Part shown: piece after piece, positions 33,941 to 42,393 of the stretch
Numbering within the stretch: the first letter of the stretch is position 1
Layout: every line of letters starts with the position of its first letter
Assembly: GCA_023390395.1 (NCBI GenBank)
Contig: JAEWCY010000001.1
Span: 1 to 64,000 of the forward strand
DNA from: Pseudomonadota bacterium
GTDB taxonomy: Bacteria > Desulfobacterota > Desulfovibrionia > Desulfovibrionales > Desulfovibrionaceae
Reading direction: 5' to 3'
Length of the DNA: 64,000 nt
Translations under genes and position numbers: made by a program
The notes under the pieces: model-generated
Database searches by the model: none
What the model saw: only the letters and a program-made list of their open reading frames with translations
What the model was told of the DNA's origin: nothing

Positions 33941-35190
33941 CGGTCCACCATCCCCGCTTTTCGCATGAAGTTCCGATAGGCCCGGGCCTGGTCCTCCCGG
34001 CCCATCCGGTCGTGGACGGCGGCCAGGCGGGCGAAGCAGCGCCCGACGAGCTCGCGCAGCCCGCGCGCCTCGGGTTCGGTCAGGGAGGGCGTGCCCCCCG
34101 CGGTCGCCCGGTCGAGGCGGTGCACCGCGTCCAACAGGTCGGCGTAGGTCCGCACCCCCAGCACGAGCCGCTTGGTCACGTCGTTGACGAGCCCCATGTA
34201 GGCCACGGCCGCCTGTTCCCACTCGCCCGCGCCCTCCAGGGCCCCGGCCAGGCGGAAGCGCTCCAGGGCCGCCTGGGGGCCGAGCAGGGACTCGTCCTTG
34301 ATCTGGAAGAAGTCGATGTCCGGGAAGGTCCGGGGAAAATCCTCGCTCGTGCGCGTCGAGTAGTTGCTGCAGCGCGTGTAGACGATGCGCAGGCTGTCCA
34401 CGCCCATCCGCGCGGCCGCGTCCTGGAGCTCCAGCAGCTCCTCGTCGGAATCGTTGAAATCGAACATGATGTACTGCCAGATGAGCCTCGGCGAGGACGC
34501 CCCGGCCGCCTCCCGGGCCTGCCGGATGCGGCGGGTGAACTCGAACACCCGGGCCACGCTGCCGTGCCTGCGGTAGCGCTGGTACTGCTCCTGGCGGGTC
34601 GAATCGATGGCGATCTTCACCTTGTCGATGCCGCTTGGGACGATGGCCTCGCTGTAGGGGCCGTTGCCGTTGGTGCTGACGAGGATGTCCCCGCCGAGCC
34701 GGTCCTTCATGCGGCCGACCATGTCCCACAGCCGGGGATTGAGGGTGGGCTCGCCCACGCCGCAGATGTTCCCCTTGTCCAGGCGGTAGCCGGCCCGGGC
34801 CAGGGAATCGGTCACCTCGGCCAGGACGTCCATGCCGAGAGTGGCCAGGGACGGCGGATCGTCGCGCATGCCCTCGCACCACTCGCAGTCGAGCATGCAG
34901 CGCATGGTCGGCTCCAGGTGGAACCAGCGCAGCACGCCCTCCTCCCGGACGAAGGGCGCGTCGGGTTCGAGGTAGGAGCACTGCTCGCACACGCCCGGAA
35001 ACGGGGTCATGCCCTTTGCCTGGGCCTCGCGGATGCGGGCGAAGGCTCCCTTGGTGAAGACGTCCTCCACGAAATCCCCGCCCCGGCCGGGCTGGAAGCG
35101 CCCCAGGGTCACGGTCTCCCCGGCTCCGCAGTAGCAGGGCAGCCGGCCGTCGGCCCGCAGGTACAGGCCATAGGTCATCACGCAACGCAT
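33937..35190 (-). CDS. Radical SAM protein with an N-terminal SPASM-like cysteine domain
   Basis: 417 residues from the ATG at 35190 (AGGAAG 5 nt upstream); an ATG at 35178 is possible. The radical SAM motif is CMLDCEWC at Cys98, Cys102 and Cys105. Before it, residues 1-75 hold CYCGAG (Cys19, Cys21) and CEQCSYL (Cys68, Cys71) in a context (LRADGRLPCYCG, VFTKGAFARIREAQAKG) that looks like the SPASM region normally found after the barrel. No SPASM is seen at the C-terminus, which instead ends in helices. The domain order therefore appears permuted. Reaction unknown. Confidence 0.8.
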   Translation of the reverse strand: MRCVMTYGLYLRADGRLPCYCGAGETVTLGRFQPGRGGDFVEDVFTKGAFARIREAQAKGMTPFPGVCEQCSYLEPDAPFVREEGVLRWFHLEPTMRCMLDCEWCEGMRDDPPSLATLGMDVLAEVTDSLARAGYRLDKGNICGVGEPTLNPRLWDMVGRMKDRLGGDILVSTNGNGPYSEAIVPSGIDKVKIAIDSTRQEQYQRYRRHGSVARVFEFTRRIRQAREAAGASSPRLIWQYIMFDFNDSDEELLELQDAAARMGVDSLRIVYTRCSNYSTRTSEDFPRTFPDIDFFQIKDESLLGPQAALERFRLAGALEGAGEWEQAAVAYMGLVNDVTKRLVLGVRTYADLLDAVHRLDRATAGGTPSLTEPEARGLRELVGRCFARLAAVHDRMGREDQARAYRNFMRKAGMVDR

Positions 35191-35753
35191 GGCGCTTCCT
35201 CGAACTGGGGCAGGGGCCGGAATTCGCCGCGCAGCAGGCCGAGCCAGACCTGGTCGTGGTAGCGGCCGTCGGCCCAGATGCGCTCCCGGAACACGCCTTC
35301 CTTCTGCCAGCCGAGCCCTTCCACGCACCGCACGAAGGCCGGATTGAAGGTGCCGGCGAAGACCTTGTGCAGGTTGTGCCAGTCGAAGGCGTGCCGGGTC
35401 ACCAGGTAGACCGCCTCCCGGCCGATGCCGCGGCCCCGCGCCCGGTCCGCGCCCACCAGGATGGCGATCTCGCCGCAGCGGTGCACGGGCTGGAGGTTCA
35501 CCAGGGCCACGTTGCCCACGTGCTCCCCGGTGGCGCGCTCCACGATGGCCAGCACGTAGCCGCTCCGGGAGGCCTCCAGGCCCTGCTGGTAGGCGGGCAT
35601 GGCCGCCCGGGACTGGGGAAAGGGCCGCCGCTGGGAATGGGCGTTGACCTCCGGGTCGTTGAGCCAGCGGAGGTACTCGTCCGTGTAGTCGCTCTCCTCC
35701 AGGGGCCGCAAAAGGACGTTTCGTCCCTTGAGGAACACGATGTCTTGGGCCAT
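35178..35753 (-). CDS. GNAT-family N-acetyltransferase, RimJ/RimL or PseH type
   Basis: 191 residues. NVLLRPLEESDYTDEYLRWL at the start and the acetyl-CoA loop VGADRARGRGIGREAVYLV identify an Acetyltransf_3 domain. Homologs in flagellar and surface-glycan loci acetylate the 4-amino group of UDP-amino sugars (PseH role). It overlaps the radical SAM gene downstream by 13 bp. Since a second, WecD-like GNAT exists at 5514-6308, two acetylation steps are likely in the pathway. Confidence 0.82.
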   Translation of the reverse strand: MAQDIVFLKGRNVLLRPLEESDYTDEYLRWLNDPEVNAHSQRRPFPQSRAAMPAYQQGLEASRSGYVLAIVERATGEHVGNVALVNLQPVHRCGEIAILVGADRARGRGIGREAVYLVTRHAFDWHNLHKVFAGTFNPAFVRCVEGLGWQKEGVFRERIWADGRYHDQVWLGLLRGEFRPLPQFEEAPCVA

Positions 35754-35765
35754 GGCTCCCGCTCC

Positions 35766-36791
35766 TCACTCCTTGACGGCGTAGGACGCGTCCTGGCGTT
35801 TGACGTCGCCGAGCACCACGTCCACGGGCTTCTTCACGGCCCCGTGGTGGCATTCGGCGCAGACCGGGCTCTCCAGACGCCGCCCGTCCAGGTGCAGCCG
35901 GCGCTGCGCCCCCTGGAGCTCGTCCCAGGCCGCCTTGACGCCGTGGCCGTCCACATGCCCCAGGACCTCGCGCATGCGGAAGTCGGAGGGGCACTTGAGG
36001 TAGTTGCCCCGGCTGGTGATGCAAAGCCGCTGCCACAGCCGGGGACAGACGAACGCCGGGTCCGCCACGCAGGTGTTGTGGTCGAAATGCATGTCCGGGT
36101 TGTAGGCGACCCGGTCCACGATGGACTTCATGAGCGTGATGTAGGTCATGGGATCGTCGGCGATGGCCGACCAGATGGACTGCACGTTGAGCAGGGTGCC
36201 TGCGCCGAGCGCGTCGCGCACCCGGCGCAGGGTCCGGAGCTTGGCCAGGGATTCCTCGTACTTGAGCGGGGTGCGCACCCGTTCGTAGTTTCCGCCCAGG
36301 CCGTCGAAGCTCATGGTGATCCAGTCCACGCCCGCGCCCATGAGCCCCCGGGCCAGGGCCTCGGTGACCATGCCGCCGTTGGTGTTGATCCAGACCTCCC
36401 GGACCCCGCTGCGCTTGGCGAAGGCCACCATCTCCACGATGTCGGGATGGAGCAGCGGTTCGCCGCGCATGCTGAACTTGAGGGTGAAAAGGCCGTGCTC
36501 GCCGCATTCCTTGACGATCCGCTTGTACATCTCCAGGGGCATGAAGTCGTTTTCCCGCACGTCCATGTACTGGCGGAAGCAGTGCGAACACTTGATCTGG
36601 CAGCGGCTGCTGACTTCGATGTCGATGTTCAGGGGAAAGGCGGGCACGATGCGCCGCTTGGGGTACTGGGTCCACTGGAAGCGGTTGACCAGGTAGGCGA
36701 GCCGCTTGCCGCGGCTGCGGCGCAGTTCGTTTCTCACGTACTCGGCCAAGGTCTCGCACGAGAACTGCACGTTCGTTTCCGATTTCCTCAT
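35766..36791 (-). CDS. Radical SAM/SPASM protein
   Basis: 341 residues. The cluster motif CQIKCSHC is at Cys64, Cys68 and Cys71, preceded by a FPLNIDIEVSSR strand. The GEPLLHPDIVEM segment is typical of MoaA/SPASM enzymes. The SPASM region contains CPRLWQRLCITSRGNYLKCP and CAECHHG. It is the same subfamily as the protein at 37423-38700: both have the FPL(N/H)VDIE start, KFSMRGEP/RLSWRGEP, and the closing CAEC(H/R)HG. The formyltransferase gene lies between them. Confidence 0.85.
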   Translation of the reverse strand: MRKSETNVQFSCETLAEYVRNELRRSRGKRLAYLVNRFQWTQYPKRRIVPAFPLNIDIEVSSRCQIKCSHCFRQYMDVRENDFMPLEMYKRIVKECGEHGLFTLKFSMRGEPLLHPDIVEMVAFAKRSGVREVWINTNGGMVTEALARGLMGAGVDWITMSFDGLGGNYERVRTPLKYEESLAKLRTLRRVRDALGAGTLLNVQSIWSAIADDPMTYITLMKSIVDRVAYNPDMHFDHNTCVADPAFVCPRLWQRLCITSRGNYLKCPSDFRMREVLGHVDGHGVKAAWDELQGAQRRLHLDGRRLESPVCAECHHGAVKKPVDVVLGDVKRQDASYAVKE

Positions 36792-36799
36792 GGCGACTC

Positions 36800-37423
36800 T
36801 CAATGTTCCCGACCGGGGGTCGGGCCGCGGGACGGTTGCGGTTGCGGCGAAAAGCCGGGATCGAGCAGGCGCCGCACCGAAAGGGACAGCAGCGGCCCGG
36901 CCAGGGTCTTTATTTTTTCCACCAGGCTCTCCGGGGTCTCGTCCGGGGCGACGGGACAGGAGGCCTGGGCCACGATGGGGCCGGTGTCGAGCCCCTCGTC
37001 GACATGGTGGCAGGTCAGACCCGTGACGCGGTCGCCGGCGGCCAGGGCGGCCAGATGGGGCGAGCGGCCCCGGTGCCTGGGCAGCAGGGAGGCGTGGAAA
37101 TTGACCATGCCCAGGCGCGGCTTGCCGTAGACGGAGGCCGGCAGCCTGGCCGGCCAGGCGTGGACCACGGCCAGCTCCGCGCCCGCCGCCTCCAAAAGCG
37201 CCGCGACGTCCCCGGGCCCGACCCCGTCGGCCGCCCGGAAGGGGATGCCCCGGGCCAGGCAGTGCTCCCGCACGACCCCGCGCCAGGGGTCGGCCGGGGC
37301 CCCGGCGCAATGGCCGAGGACCAGGCCGAGCCGGACCTCGGGCAGGACGCCCAGGGCCTTGACCAGCTCCAGGCCGAGGCCCCAGTTGACCAGGGCCGCC
37401 ACGCGGATGGGCTCCCGGCGCAT
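36800..37423 (-). CDS. Formyltransferase-domain protein
   Basis: 207 residues from the ATG at 37423 that shares one base with the upstream stop (TGATG). The Formyl_trans_N fold is clear: MVNFHASLLPRHRGRSPHLA supplies the catalytic Asn-x-His pair and HHVDEGLDTGPIVAQ the Asp. The C-terminal domain of methionyl-tRNA formyltransferase is missing, so this is a single-domain sugar N-formyltransferase candidate using 10-formyl-tetrahydrofolate, as in formylated 4-amino-4,6-dideoxy sugars. The first 90 residues are poorly conserved. Confidence 0.8.
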   Translation of the reverse strand: MRREPIRVAALVNWGLGLELVKALGVLPEVRLGLVLGHCAGAPADPWRGVVREHCLARGIPFRAADGVGPGDVAALLEAAGAELAVVHAWPARLPASVYGKPRLGMVNFHASLLPRHRGRSPHLAALAAGDRVTGLTCHHVDEGLDTGPIVAQASCPVAPDETPESLVEKIKTLAGPLLSLSVRRLLDPGFSPQPQPSRGPTPGREH

Positions 37424-38700
37424 CAGGCCTCCCTGGACAGGATGGCGTCCAGATCGATGTTCGGGTCGCCGGCGCAGCCGTGCCGGCACTCGGCGCAACT
37501 GCGCAGCTCCATGCGCCGCCCCTGGGCGTGCAGCGAGCGGATGCGCTCAAGGGCCGGGCTGGACCAGTATTCCTTGATGGAGCCCTCGGCGGCGTTGCCG
37601 AGCACGATGTCCGAGGCGTTCCAGCCGGTGCAGCATTGGACGTCGCCGTTCCAGGCCACCATGATCCGCTGCCAGGGGTACTGGCAGACGAAGCCCTCCT
37701 TGAGGGTCATGGGGCCGCGAAAATTGATGTAGGGGTTGTAGACCATGTAGTCCGAGACCGGCTCCATGAGGGTCCGGTAGCGGTCGGGGTCGTGGCGGAT
37801 GGCCGGCCAGATGGTGCAAAGGCGCACCTGGGGCAGGACCGAGCCCGCCGCCTCGCGCCGGGCCAGAAGGTTTCGCAGCCGGCCCCGGCTCTCCTCGAAC
37901 CGGGCCGGATGGCGGATCTTCTCGTAGACCTCCTCCACCCCGTCGAAGGAGACGGCCACGTAGGACAGGCGGCTTTCCACCACGCAGTCGAGGATGTCGT
38001 CGGCGAGGTAGAAGGCGTTGGTCAGAAAGGAGACGTTGGGGATGCGGGCCGTGGCGTAGGCGATCATCTCCCGTATCCGGGGATGGGTGAGCGGCTCCCC
38101 GCGCCAGGACAGGCGCACGGAAAAGACGTGCTCCCGCTGGCATTCGTCGATGAGCGACCGGAAAAGCCCCATGTCCATCTGGCCGACGCTGGCGAGCATG
38201 CCCCGGTAGCACATGGGGCAGTTCATGTTGCAGGTGTTGGCCGTCTCGATGTCCACGTGCAGGGGAAAGGCGGCCGTGACGCCGAGGCGCGGCCCGAGAC
38301 GCCAGTAGACGCGGTTGAGCACGTATTCGAAGAAATGCCCCTGGCGCAGCACGAAGAGCCACCAGCGCAGGGGGCTGTCGAAGGGCCGCTGGTGGTGGTC
38401 CACCTCGATGCGCTCGTCGACGTGCAGGCGCGGCAGGGCGCGGACCGCGTCGTAAAAGACCCGCTGGAAGGCGTCGTGCTCCGGGAAGCGCTCGCCCACG
38501 AGCGCGGCCCAGGCGTCCAGGGGCAGGTCGAAGCCCGTGGGCGCGGCCCGGCCCCCCCAGGCGCGAAAGCCCGGCCGGGCGGAGACCGACTCCCAGAACG
38601 CCGAAAATTCCGGATGGTCCCTGGCCTCTCCCGGGATCGGCCCGCCAAAGGCCACGGCAAGCCGATAGGCGTCGTCGTGGATGATGTCGGCGTGCAGCAT
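37423..38700 (-). CDS. Radical SAM/SPASM protein with N-terminal helical extension
   Basis: 425 residues. An N-terminal region of about 140 residues without a recognisable domain precedes the barrel, whose ligands are Cys157, Cys161 and Cys164 (NTCNMNCPMCYRG). The SPASM segment includes CQYPWQRIMVAWNGDVQCC and CAECRHGCAGD. It is close to the protein at 35766-36791 in the core. Such proteins are common and uncharacterised in surface-glycan loci of anaerobes; the substrate is not predictable. Coupled to the formyltransferase gene. Confidence 0.85.
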   Translation of the reverse strand: MLHADIIHDDAYRLAVAFGGPIPGEARDHPEFSAFWESVSARPGFRAWGGRAAPTGFDLPLDAWAALVGERFPEHDAFQRVFYDAVRALPRLHVDERIEVDHHQRPFDSPLRWWLFVLRQGHFFEYVLNRVYWRLGPRLGVTAAFPLHVDIETANTCNMNCPMCYRGMLASVGQMDMGLFRSLIDECQREHVFSVRLSWRGEPLTHPRIREMIAYATARIPNVSFLTNAFYLADDILDCVVESRLSYVAVSFDGVEEVYEKIRHPARFEESRGRLRNLLARREAAGSVLPQVRLCTIWPAIRHDPDRYRTLMEPVSDYMVYNPYINFRGPMTLKEGFVCQYPWQRIMVAWNGDVQCCTGWNASDIVLGNAAEGSIKEYWSSPALERIRSLHAQGRRMELRSCAECRHGCAGDPNIDLDAILSREA

Positions 38701-38757
38701 GGCGTTTCTCCTCGAGGCCCGCGAACGTGGCCGGGCGCGCCCAGGCGGCCCGGGGCG

Positions 38758-40299
38758 CTACTTGAGCAGGGCGATGCAGTGCTTGACCAGGGCGACCTTG
38801 TCCAGGGGACTGCGGTTGGACATGACGCCCACGGCCTGGGCTCCGGCCAGGTTGGCCAACATCCCGGCCACTTCCATGGGCGCTCCCAGATAGGCCAGCA
38901 GGGAGGCCACCGACAGCACCGCGTCCCCGGCGCCCACCCGGTCCACGATGTGCTTGGTGAAGGCCGGGATCTCGAAGAAGCCCTCGTCGCGGCTCCAGGA
39001 CAGGCAGCCCTGCTTGCCCCGGGTGACGAGCAGGCGCGGGCAGCGCAGCCGCTCGGCCGTCTCCTCCGCCACGGCGCACAGGTCGCGGTCGCGGCTGCGC
39101 GCGGCCAGGCGGATCTCCTTTTCCGACACGCACACGAAATCGGCCCGGGGATACTTGTGCACGGTGTTGAACCCCAGGTTGCCGGCGTTGACCTGGGCGT
39201 TGACGGCCAGAAAGGGGGCGTTTTCGGACAGCCAGTCGATGAGGTCGGCGTCGAACAGGCCATGGCCGTAGTCCGCGGCCAGCACCAGGTCCACCCGGGG
39301 CAGCAGCTCCCCGAGCACGGCCCGCATCCGGCGGGAGGCGTCCTCGCTCTCCTCGCAGCCCTGCATGATGTAGAGCTCGAAGAGCTTCTGCAGGGGATAG
39401 AGCTCCACGAAGCGGCGCTTGACGATGGTCGTCGCCTCGGGAAGCGACAGGAAATGCGGCCTGACGCCCGGGCGCAGCTGCTCCCGGACGAAGGCTTCCT
39501 GGCTGTCGCGCTCGCCCAGGCAGCTGCACAGCTCCACCGTGCCGGCGAAGGCGGCCAGGTGATTGGCGATGGCCAGGATGCCGCCGCCGGCGCGCTCCGA
39601 TTCCACGAACCGGGCCGCCAGGATGGGCTCCTTGCCGGACTTGCCCAGGGTCTCGCAATAGCAGTGCTCGTCGATGATGGTCTCGCCCAGGGCCAGCACC
39701 CGCAGCCCGGCGGCCCGGTCGAGCCAGCCCAGGACGGCGTCGATGGGGTGGCGGCGGGCGAAATCCCGCAGGTACTGCGACACTTCCCGGGGAAAAGGGG
39801 AATAGTGGGCGTTTATCAGGGAGGAGGAGCTGAACACGATGCCGTTCGTGAAATGGACGCGTCCGCCCGCGGCCTCCACGGCCCGGACCTCGTCCACGAT
39901 CTTGCCGGTGGGGTCGTTGGCGGCCTCGCGGTACTCCCCGCCCTTGGCGTAGACGTCCGGCCGCAGCAGGCCGATGGTCTCCACCGCCGTGGGCCAGCGG
40001 TTCACGGCCACGAAATCCACGCAGCCCAGGGCGGCCACGGCCTCGGCCCGCAGGGCCTCGGTGAAGGCCGGCCGGTGGGGCCCCTTGTTGACGTGGGCGT
40101 CCTGGGTGAGGGTGACCACCAGGATGTCGCCCAGGGCCCGGGCCTCCTCCAGGTAGCGGATGTGGCCGATGTGCAGCAGGTCGAAGACGCCGTGGCAATG
40201 GACCACGGTTTTCCCTTGGCGCAGGCGGTCCAGGGTCAGCGCCAGGGCGTCCAGGTCCAGGATCTTGTCCGCGATGCGCATGGCGGCCTCGGGGCTCAT
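38758..40299 (-). CDS. HldE-like fusion with inverted domain order: nucleotidyltransferase then PfkB kinase
   Basis: 513 residues from the ATG at 40299. Residues 30-170 are a cytidylyltransferase-like domain with the HxGH motif (HGVFDLLHIGHIRYL, about 36-50). Residues 195-510 are a PfkB/ribokinase-type kinase with a GAGDAVLS anion-hole/catalytic segment near residue 458. In canonical HldE the kinase comes first (heptose 7-phosphate kinase, then heptose 1-phosphate adenylyltransferase). No heptose isomerase (GmhA), phosphatase or epimerase is present here, so the product may not be ADP-heptose. It overlaps the epimerase gene upstream by ATGA. Confidence 0.8.
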   Translation of the reverse strand: MSPEAAMRIADKILDLDALALTLDRLRQGKTVVHCHGVFDLLHIGHIRYLEEARALGDILVVTLTQDAHVNKGPHRPAFTEALRAEAVAALGCVDFVAVNRWPTAVETIGLLRPDVYAKGGEYREAANDPTGKIVDEVRAVEAAGGRVHFTNGIVFSSSSLINAHYSPFPREVSQYLRDFARRHPIDAVLGWLDRAAGLRVLALGETIIDEHCYCETLGKSGKEPILAARFVESERAGGGILAIANHLAAFAGTVELCSCLGERDSQEAFVREQLRPGVRPHFLSLPEATTIVKRRFVELYPLQKLFELYIMQGCEESEDASRRMRAVLGELLPRVDLVLAADYGHGLFDADLIDWLSENAPFLAVNAQVNAGNLGFNTVHKYPRADFVCVSEKEIRLAARSRDRDLCAVAEETAERLRCPRLLVTRGKQGCLSWSRDEGFFEIPAFTKHIVDRVGAGDAVLSVASLLAYLGAPMEVAGMLANLAGAQAVGVMSNRSPLDKVALVKHCIALLK

Positions 40300-41318
40300 G
40301 CCTCGCCCAGGAACTTGAACCAGTCCCGCGTGGCTTCGGCGATGCCGGCGGCGTCCCACAGCGGGGCCTCGCGCCAATCCTCGATGTGGGCCAGCATGGC
40401 GGCCACGCCCCGCTCGAAGGAGACCTTCGGCTCCCAGCCCAGGTCGCGGCGGATGGCCGCCACGTCGGCCCAGGTCACGTCGGGCTCGCCCGGGCGCTTG
40501 GGGATATGGGTCTTCTCGCCGCCCAGGAGCTCCACCAGGCGGTTGACGGTCTGGGGCGCGCCGGCCCCCACGTTGTAGACCCCTCCGGAAACCCCGGACC
40601 GGGCCGCCGCCAGGAAGGCCTCGGCCACGTCGGAGACGAAGACGAAGTCGCGGCTCTGCTCGCCGTCGCCCACCACGGTGTAGGGTCTGCCCGCCAGCTT
40701 CTGGGCCAGGAACACGCCGAACACCGCGCCGTAGGCCCCGGTGGTGCGCGAGCGCGGGCCGTAGACGTTGAAAAGCCGCAGGGAAACGGCGGCCAGGCCG
40801 TAGGTGCGGGCCCAGTGCAGCACGTATTCCTCGCCGATGCGCTTGGTCAGGGCATAGGGATACATGGCCTCCACCGGGGCCTCCTCGGTGGTCGGCATCT
40901 GGGTGGCCAGGCCGTAGCAGGAGGAGGAGGCGGCGTAGACGAAGCGCGACGCCCCGGCGGCCCGGGCGGCCTCGAGGACCTTGACCGTGCCGTCGGTGTT
41001 GACCGCGTGGTAGCGCAGGGGGTCGCGTATGGACGGAACGATGTCCGCCAGCCCGGCCAGGTGGAAGACCCACTGCGCCCCGTCGAAAGCCCGCGCAAGG
41101 CCCGGGGCGTCGGTGACGGAGACCTGCTCGAAGCGCGCCCCCCGGGCCAGGGCCTGTTCCAGGTTGGAGAGGCGGCCCGTGCTCAGGTCGTCCACCACCA
41201 CCACCTCGTGCCCCGCGTCCAGAAGGTGGTCCGCCAGATGGCTGCCAATGAAACCCGCCCCGCCGGTGACTATCGCGCGCACAGCATGTCCTCGCAGTTC
41301 AAAAGATTCTTGATCCAT
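40296..41318 (-). CDS. NAD-dependent nucleotide-sugar epimerase/dehydratase
   Basis: 340 residues; first gene of the long minus-strand run. The NAD motif GGAGFIGSHLADHLL, a catalytic Ser region (FVYAASSSCYG) and the YxxxK pair (YPYALTKRIGEEY) are all intact. It belongs to the GalE/WbpP-like group that epimerises UDP-hexoses or UDP-N-acetylhexosamines at C4. The ATG at 41318 is preceded by GAAAGGG; a GTG at 41282, just before the NAD motif, is the alternative. Confidence 0.85.
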   Translation of the reverse strand: MDQESFELRGHAVRAIVTGGAGFIGSHLADHLLDAGHEVVVVDDLSTGRLSNLEQALARGARFEQVSVTDAPGLARAFDGAQWVFHLAGLADIVPSIRDPLRYHAVNTDGTVKVLEAARAAGASRFVYAASSSCYGLATQMPTTEEAPVEAMYPYALTKRIGEEYVLHWARTYGLAAVSLRLFNVYGPRSRTTGAYGAVFGVFLAQKLAGRPYTVVGDGEQSRDFVFVSDVAEAFLAAARSGVSGGVYNVGAGAPQTVNRLVELLGGEKTHIPKRPGEPDVTWADVAAIRRDLGWEPKVSFERGVAAMLAHIEDWREAPLWDAAGIAEATRDWFKFLGEA

Positions 41319-41746
41319 CCGGGCCCTTTCGGGTCTATCCCAACCGGCCGCCGATGGCCACCATGCCGCCTCCGGGCCGCCCCGGCGGCGACCGTCGCGG
41401 CCTTGCCGCGAAACCGCGGGGCCGTTGCGGCGGCATCGACCGTCCGATGCGTCGCGCGGCCCGGGTTTTCCGACGCGCCGTCAATTCCGCGACGCTTCGG
41501 GCCGGAATCGGCGGCCGGGACCCGTCGGCCGACGGGCCGTTTCCGCGCCCCGCCCCGTAATCCCTGCCGCATCGCGAAATTCTTAGCAAATCCCATGCCG
41601 GCACAAGACAGCGGGAAACAGTCCCCCGGCGACAGCCCCGGCGCGCCGGGCCGCGAGCGCCTTGCACCCTTGTGAGTTGCCATCGTTTCGAAATGGTGTA
41701 GCACCCAGGGCGACGGGCAATCCGAACATCGAGGAGGCGAGGCGAC
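41319..41746. other. 428-bp divergent regulatory region of the main operon
   Basis: It separates the long minus-strand operon (start 41318) from the plus-strand DUF1003 gene (start 41747). Most is very GC-rich, with a short less GC-rich stretch at 41570-41615. There the complement reads TTGTGC (41601-41606), 15 bp, TAAGAA (41580-41585) with an extended TG upstream of the -10; the spacing is short, so this is only a weak sigma-70 candidate for the operon. On the plus side GAGGAGGCGAGGCGAC provides the ribosome site for the DUF1003 gene. No riboswitch-like structure was recognised. Confidence 0.35.
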
Positions 41747-42304
41747 ATGCAGGACGCACCCGCGAACGCGCCGGCGCAGGACGCCCGGGAAACGAAGCGG
41801 AAATGCCATTACTTCCGGTTCCACACGCCGCACAACCATTTGAGTTCCGTATTCGGCAACGACTGGTTCGCGCTCAAGGCCGAGGCCTTCGCCAGGTTCT
41901 TCGGCACGCCGGTGTTCCTCGTGACCCAGACGGTCATCGTCGGGGCCTGGATCTGCCTCAACGTCTTCGGCGCCTTCAAGTTCGACGAGTACCCGTTCAT
42001 TCTCCTGAACCTGGCCTTCAGCCTCCAGGCGGCCTACGCCGCGCCGCTCATCCTGCTGGCCCAGACGAGGCAGGCGGACCGCGACAAGGCCCACGCCGAC
42101 GCCGACGCCCAGCACAGGGAAACCCTGGCCGCGGCCGCGGAGCAGCGGCAGACCCTCATGGGACAACAGGCCGAACAGATCATGGAGCTGCTGCGGCAAA
42201 ACACGCAGCTGACCGAGATGGTCAGGGACTTAAGCCAGCGCATCGAGGAGCTGACCCTGGAAATGCACGACAAGGTCGTGGAGAAGGACCGGCCGCGTTC
42301 CTGA
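41747..42304 (+). CDS. DUF1003-family membrane protein
   Basis: 185 residues. Two hydrophobic segments (FLVTQTVIVGAWICLNVFGA, about residues 64-83, and FILLNLAFSLQAAYAAPLIL, about 85-104) with the intervening FDEYPF are the DUF1003 signature. The C-terminal 75 residues are highly charged and predicted to form a coiled coil. DUF1003 proteins are inner-membrane proteins of unknown function. GAGGAGG lies upstream of the ATG. It is not obviously connected to the glycan pathway and converges on the GT2 gene at 42394. Confidence 0.85.
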   Translation: MQDAPANAPAQDARETKRKCHYFRFHTPHNHLSSVFGNDWFALKAEAFARFFGTPVFLVTQTVIVGAWICLNVFGAFKFDEYPFILLNLAFSLQAAYAAPLILLAQTRQADRDKAHADADAQHRETLAAAAEQRQTLMGQQAEQIMELLRQNTQLTEMVRDLSQRIEELTLEMHDKVVEKDRPRS

Positions 42305-42393
42305 AAAGCCCCCGCTCCCCTCGCCGCCGGCCGGGCCGGGCGTTCGGGGCGCGCTCCGGCTTCCCCGGAGGGGAAGAGGGTCGGGGCGGCCGC

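Noticed and set aside
37480..40578. 1032-codon open frame on the plus strand
   Set aside because: Antisense to the radical SAM and HldE-like genes; low-complexity composition and no ribosome site. A by-product of high GC.
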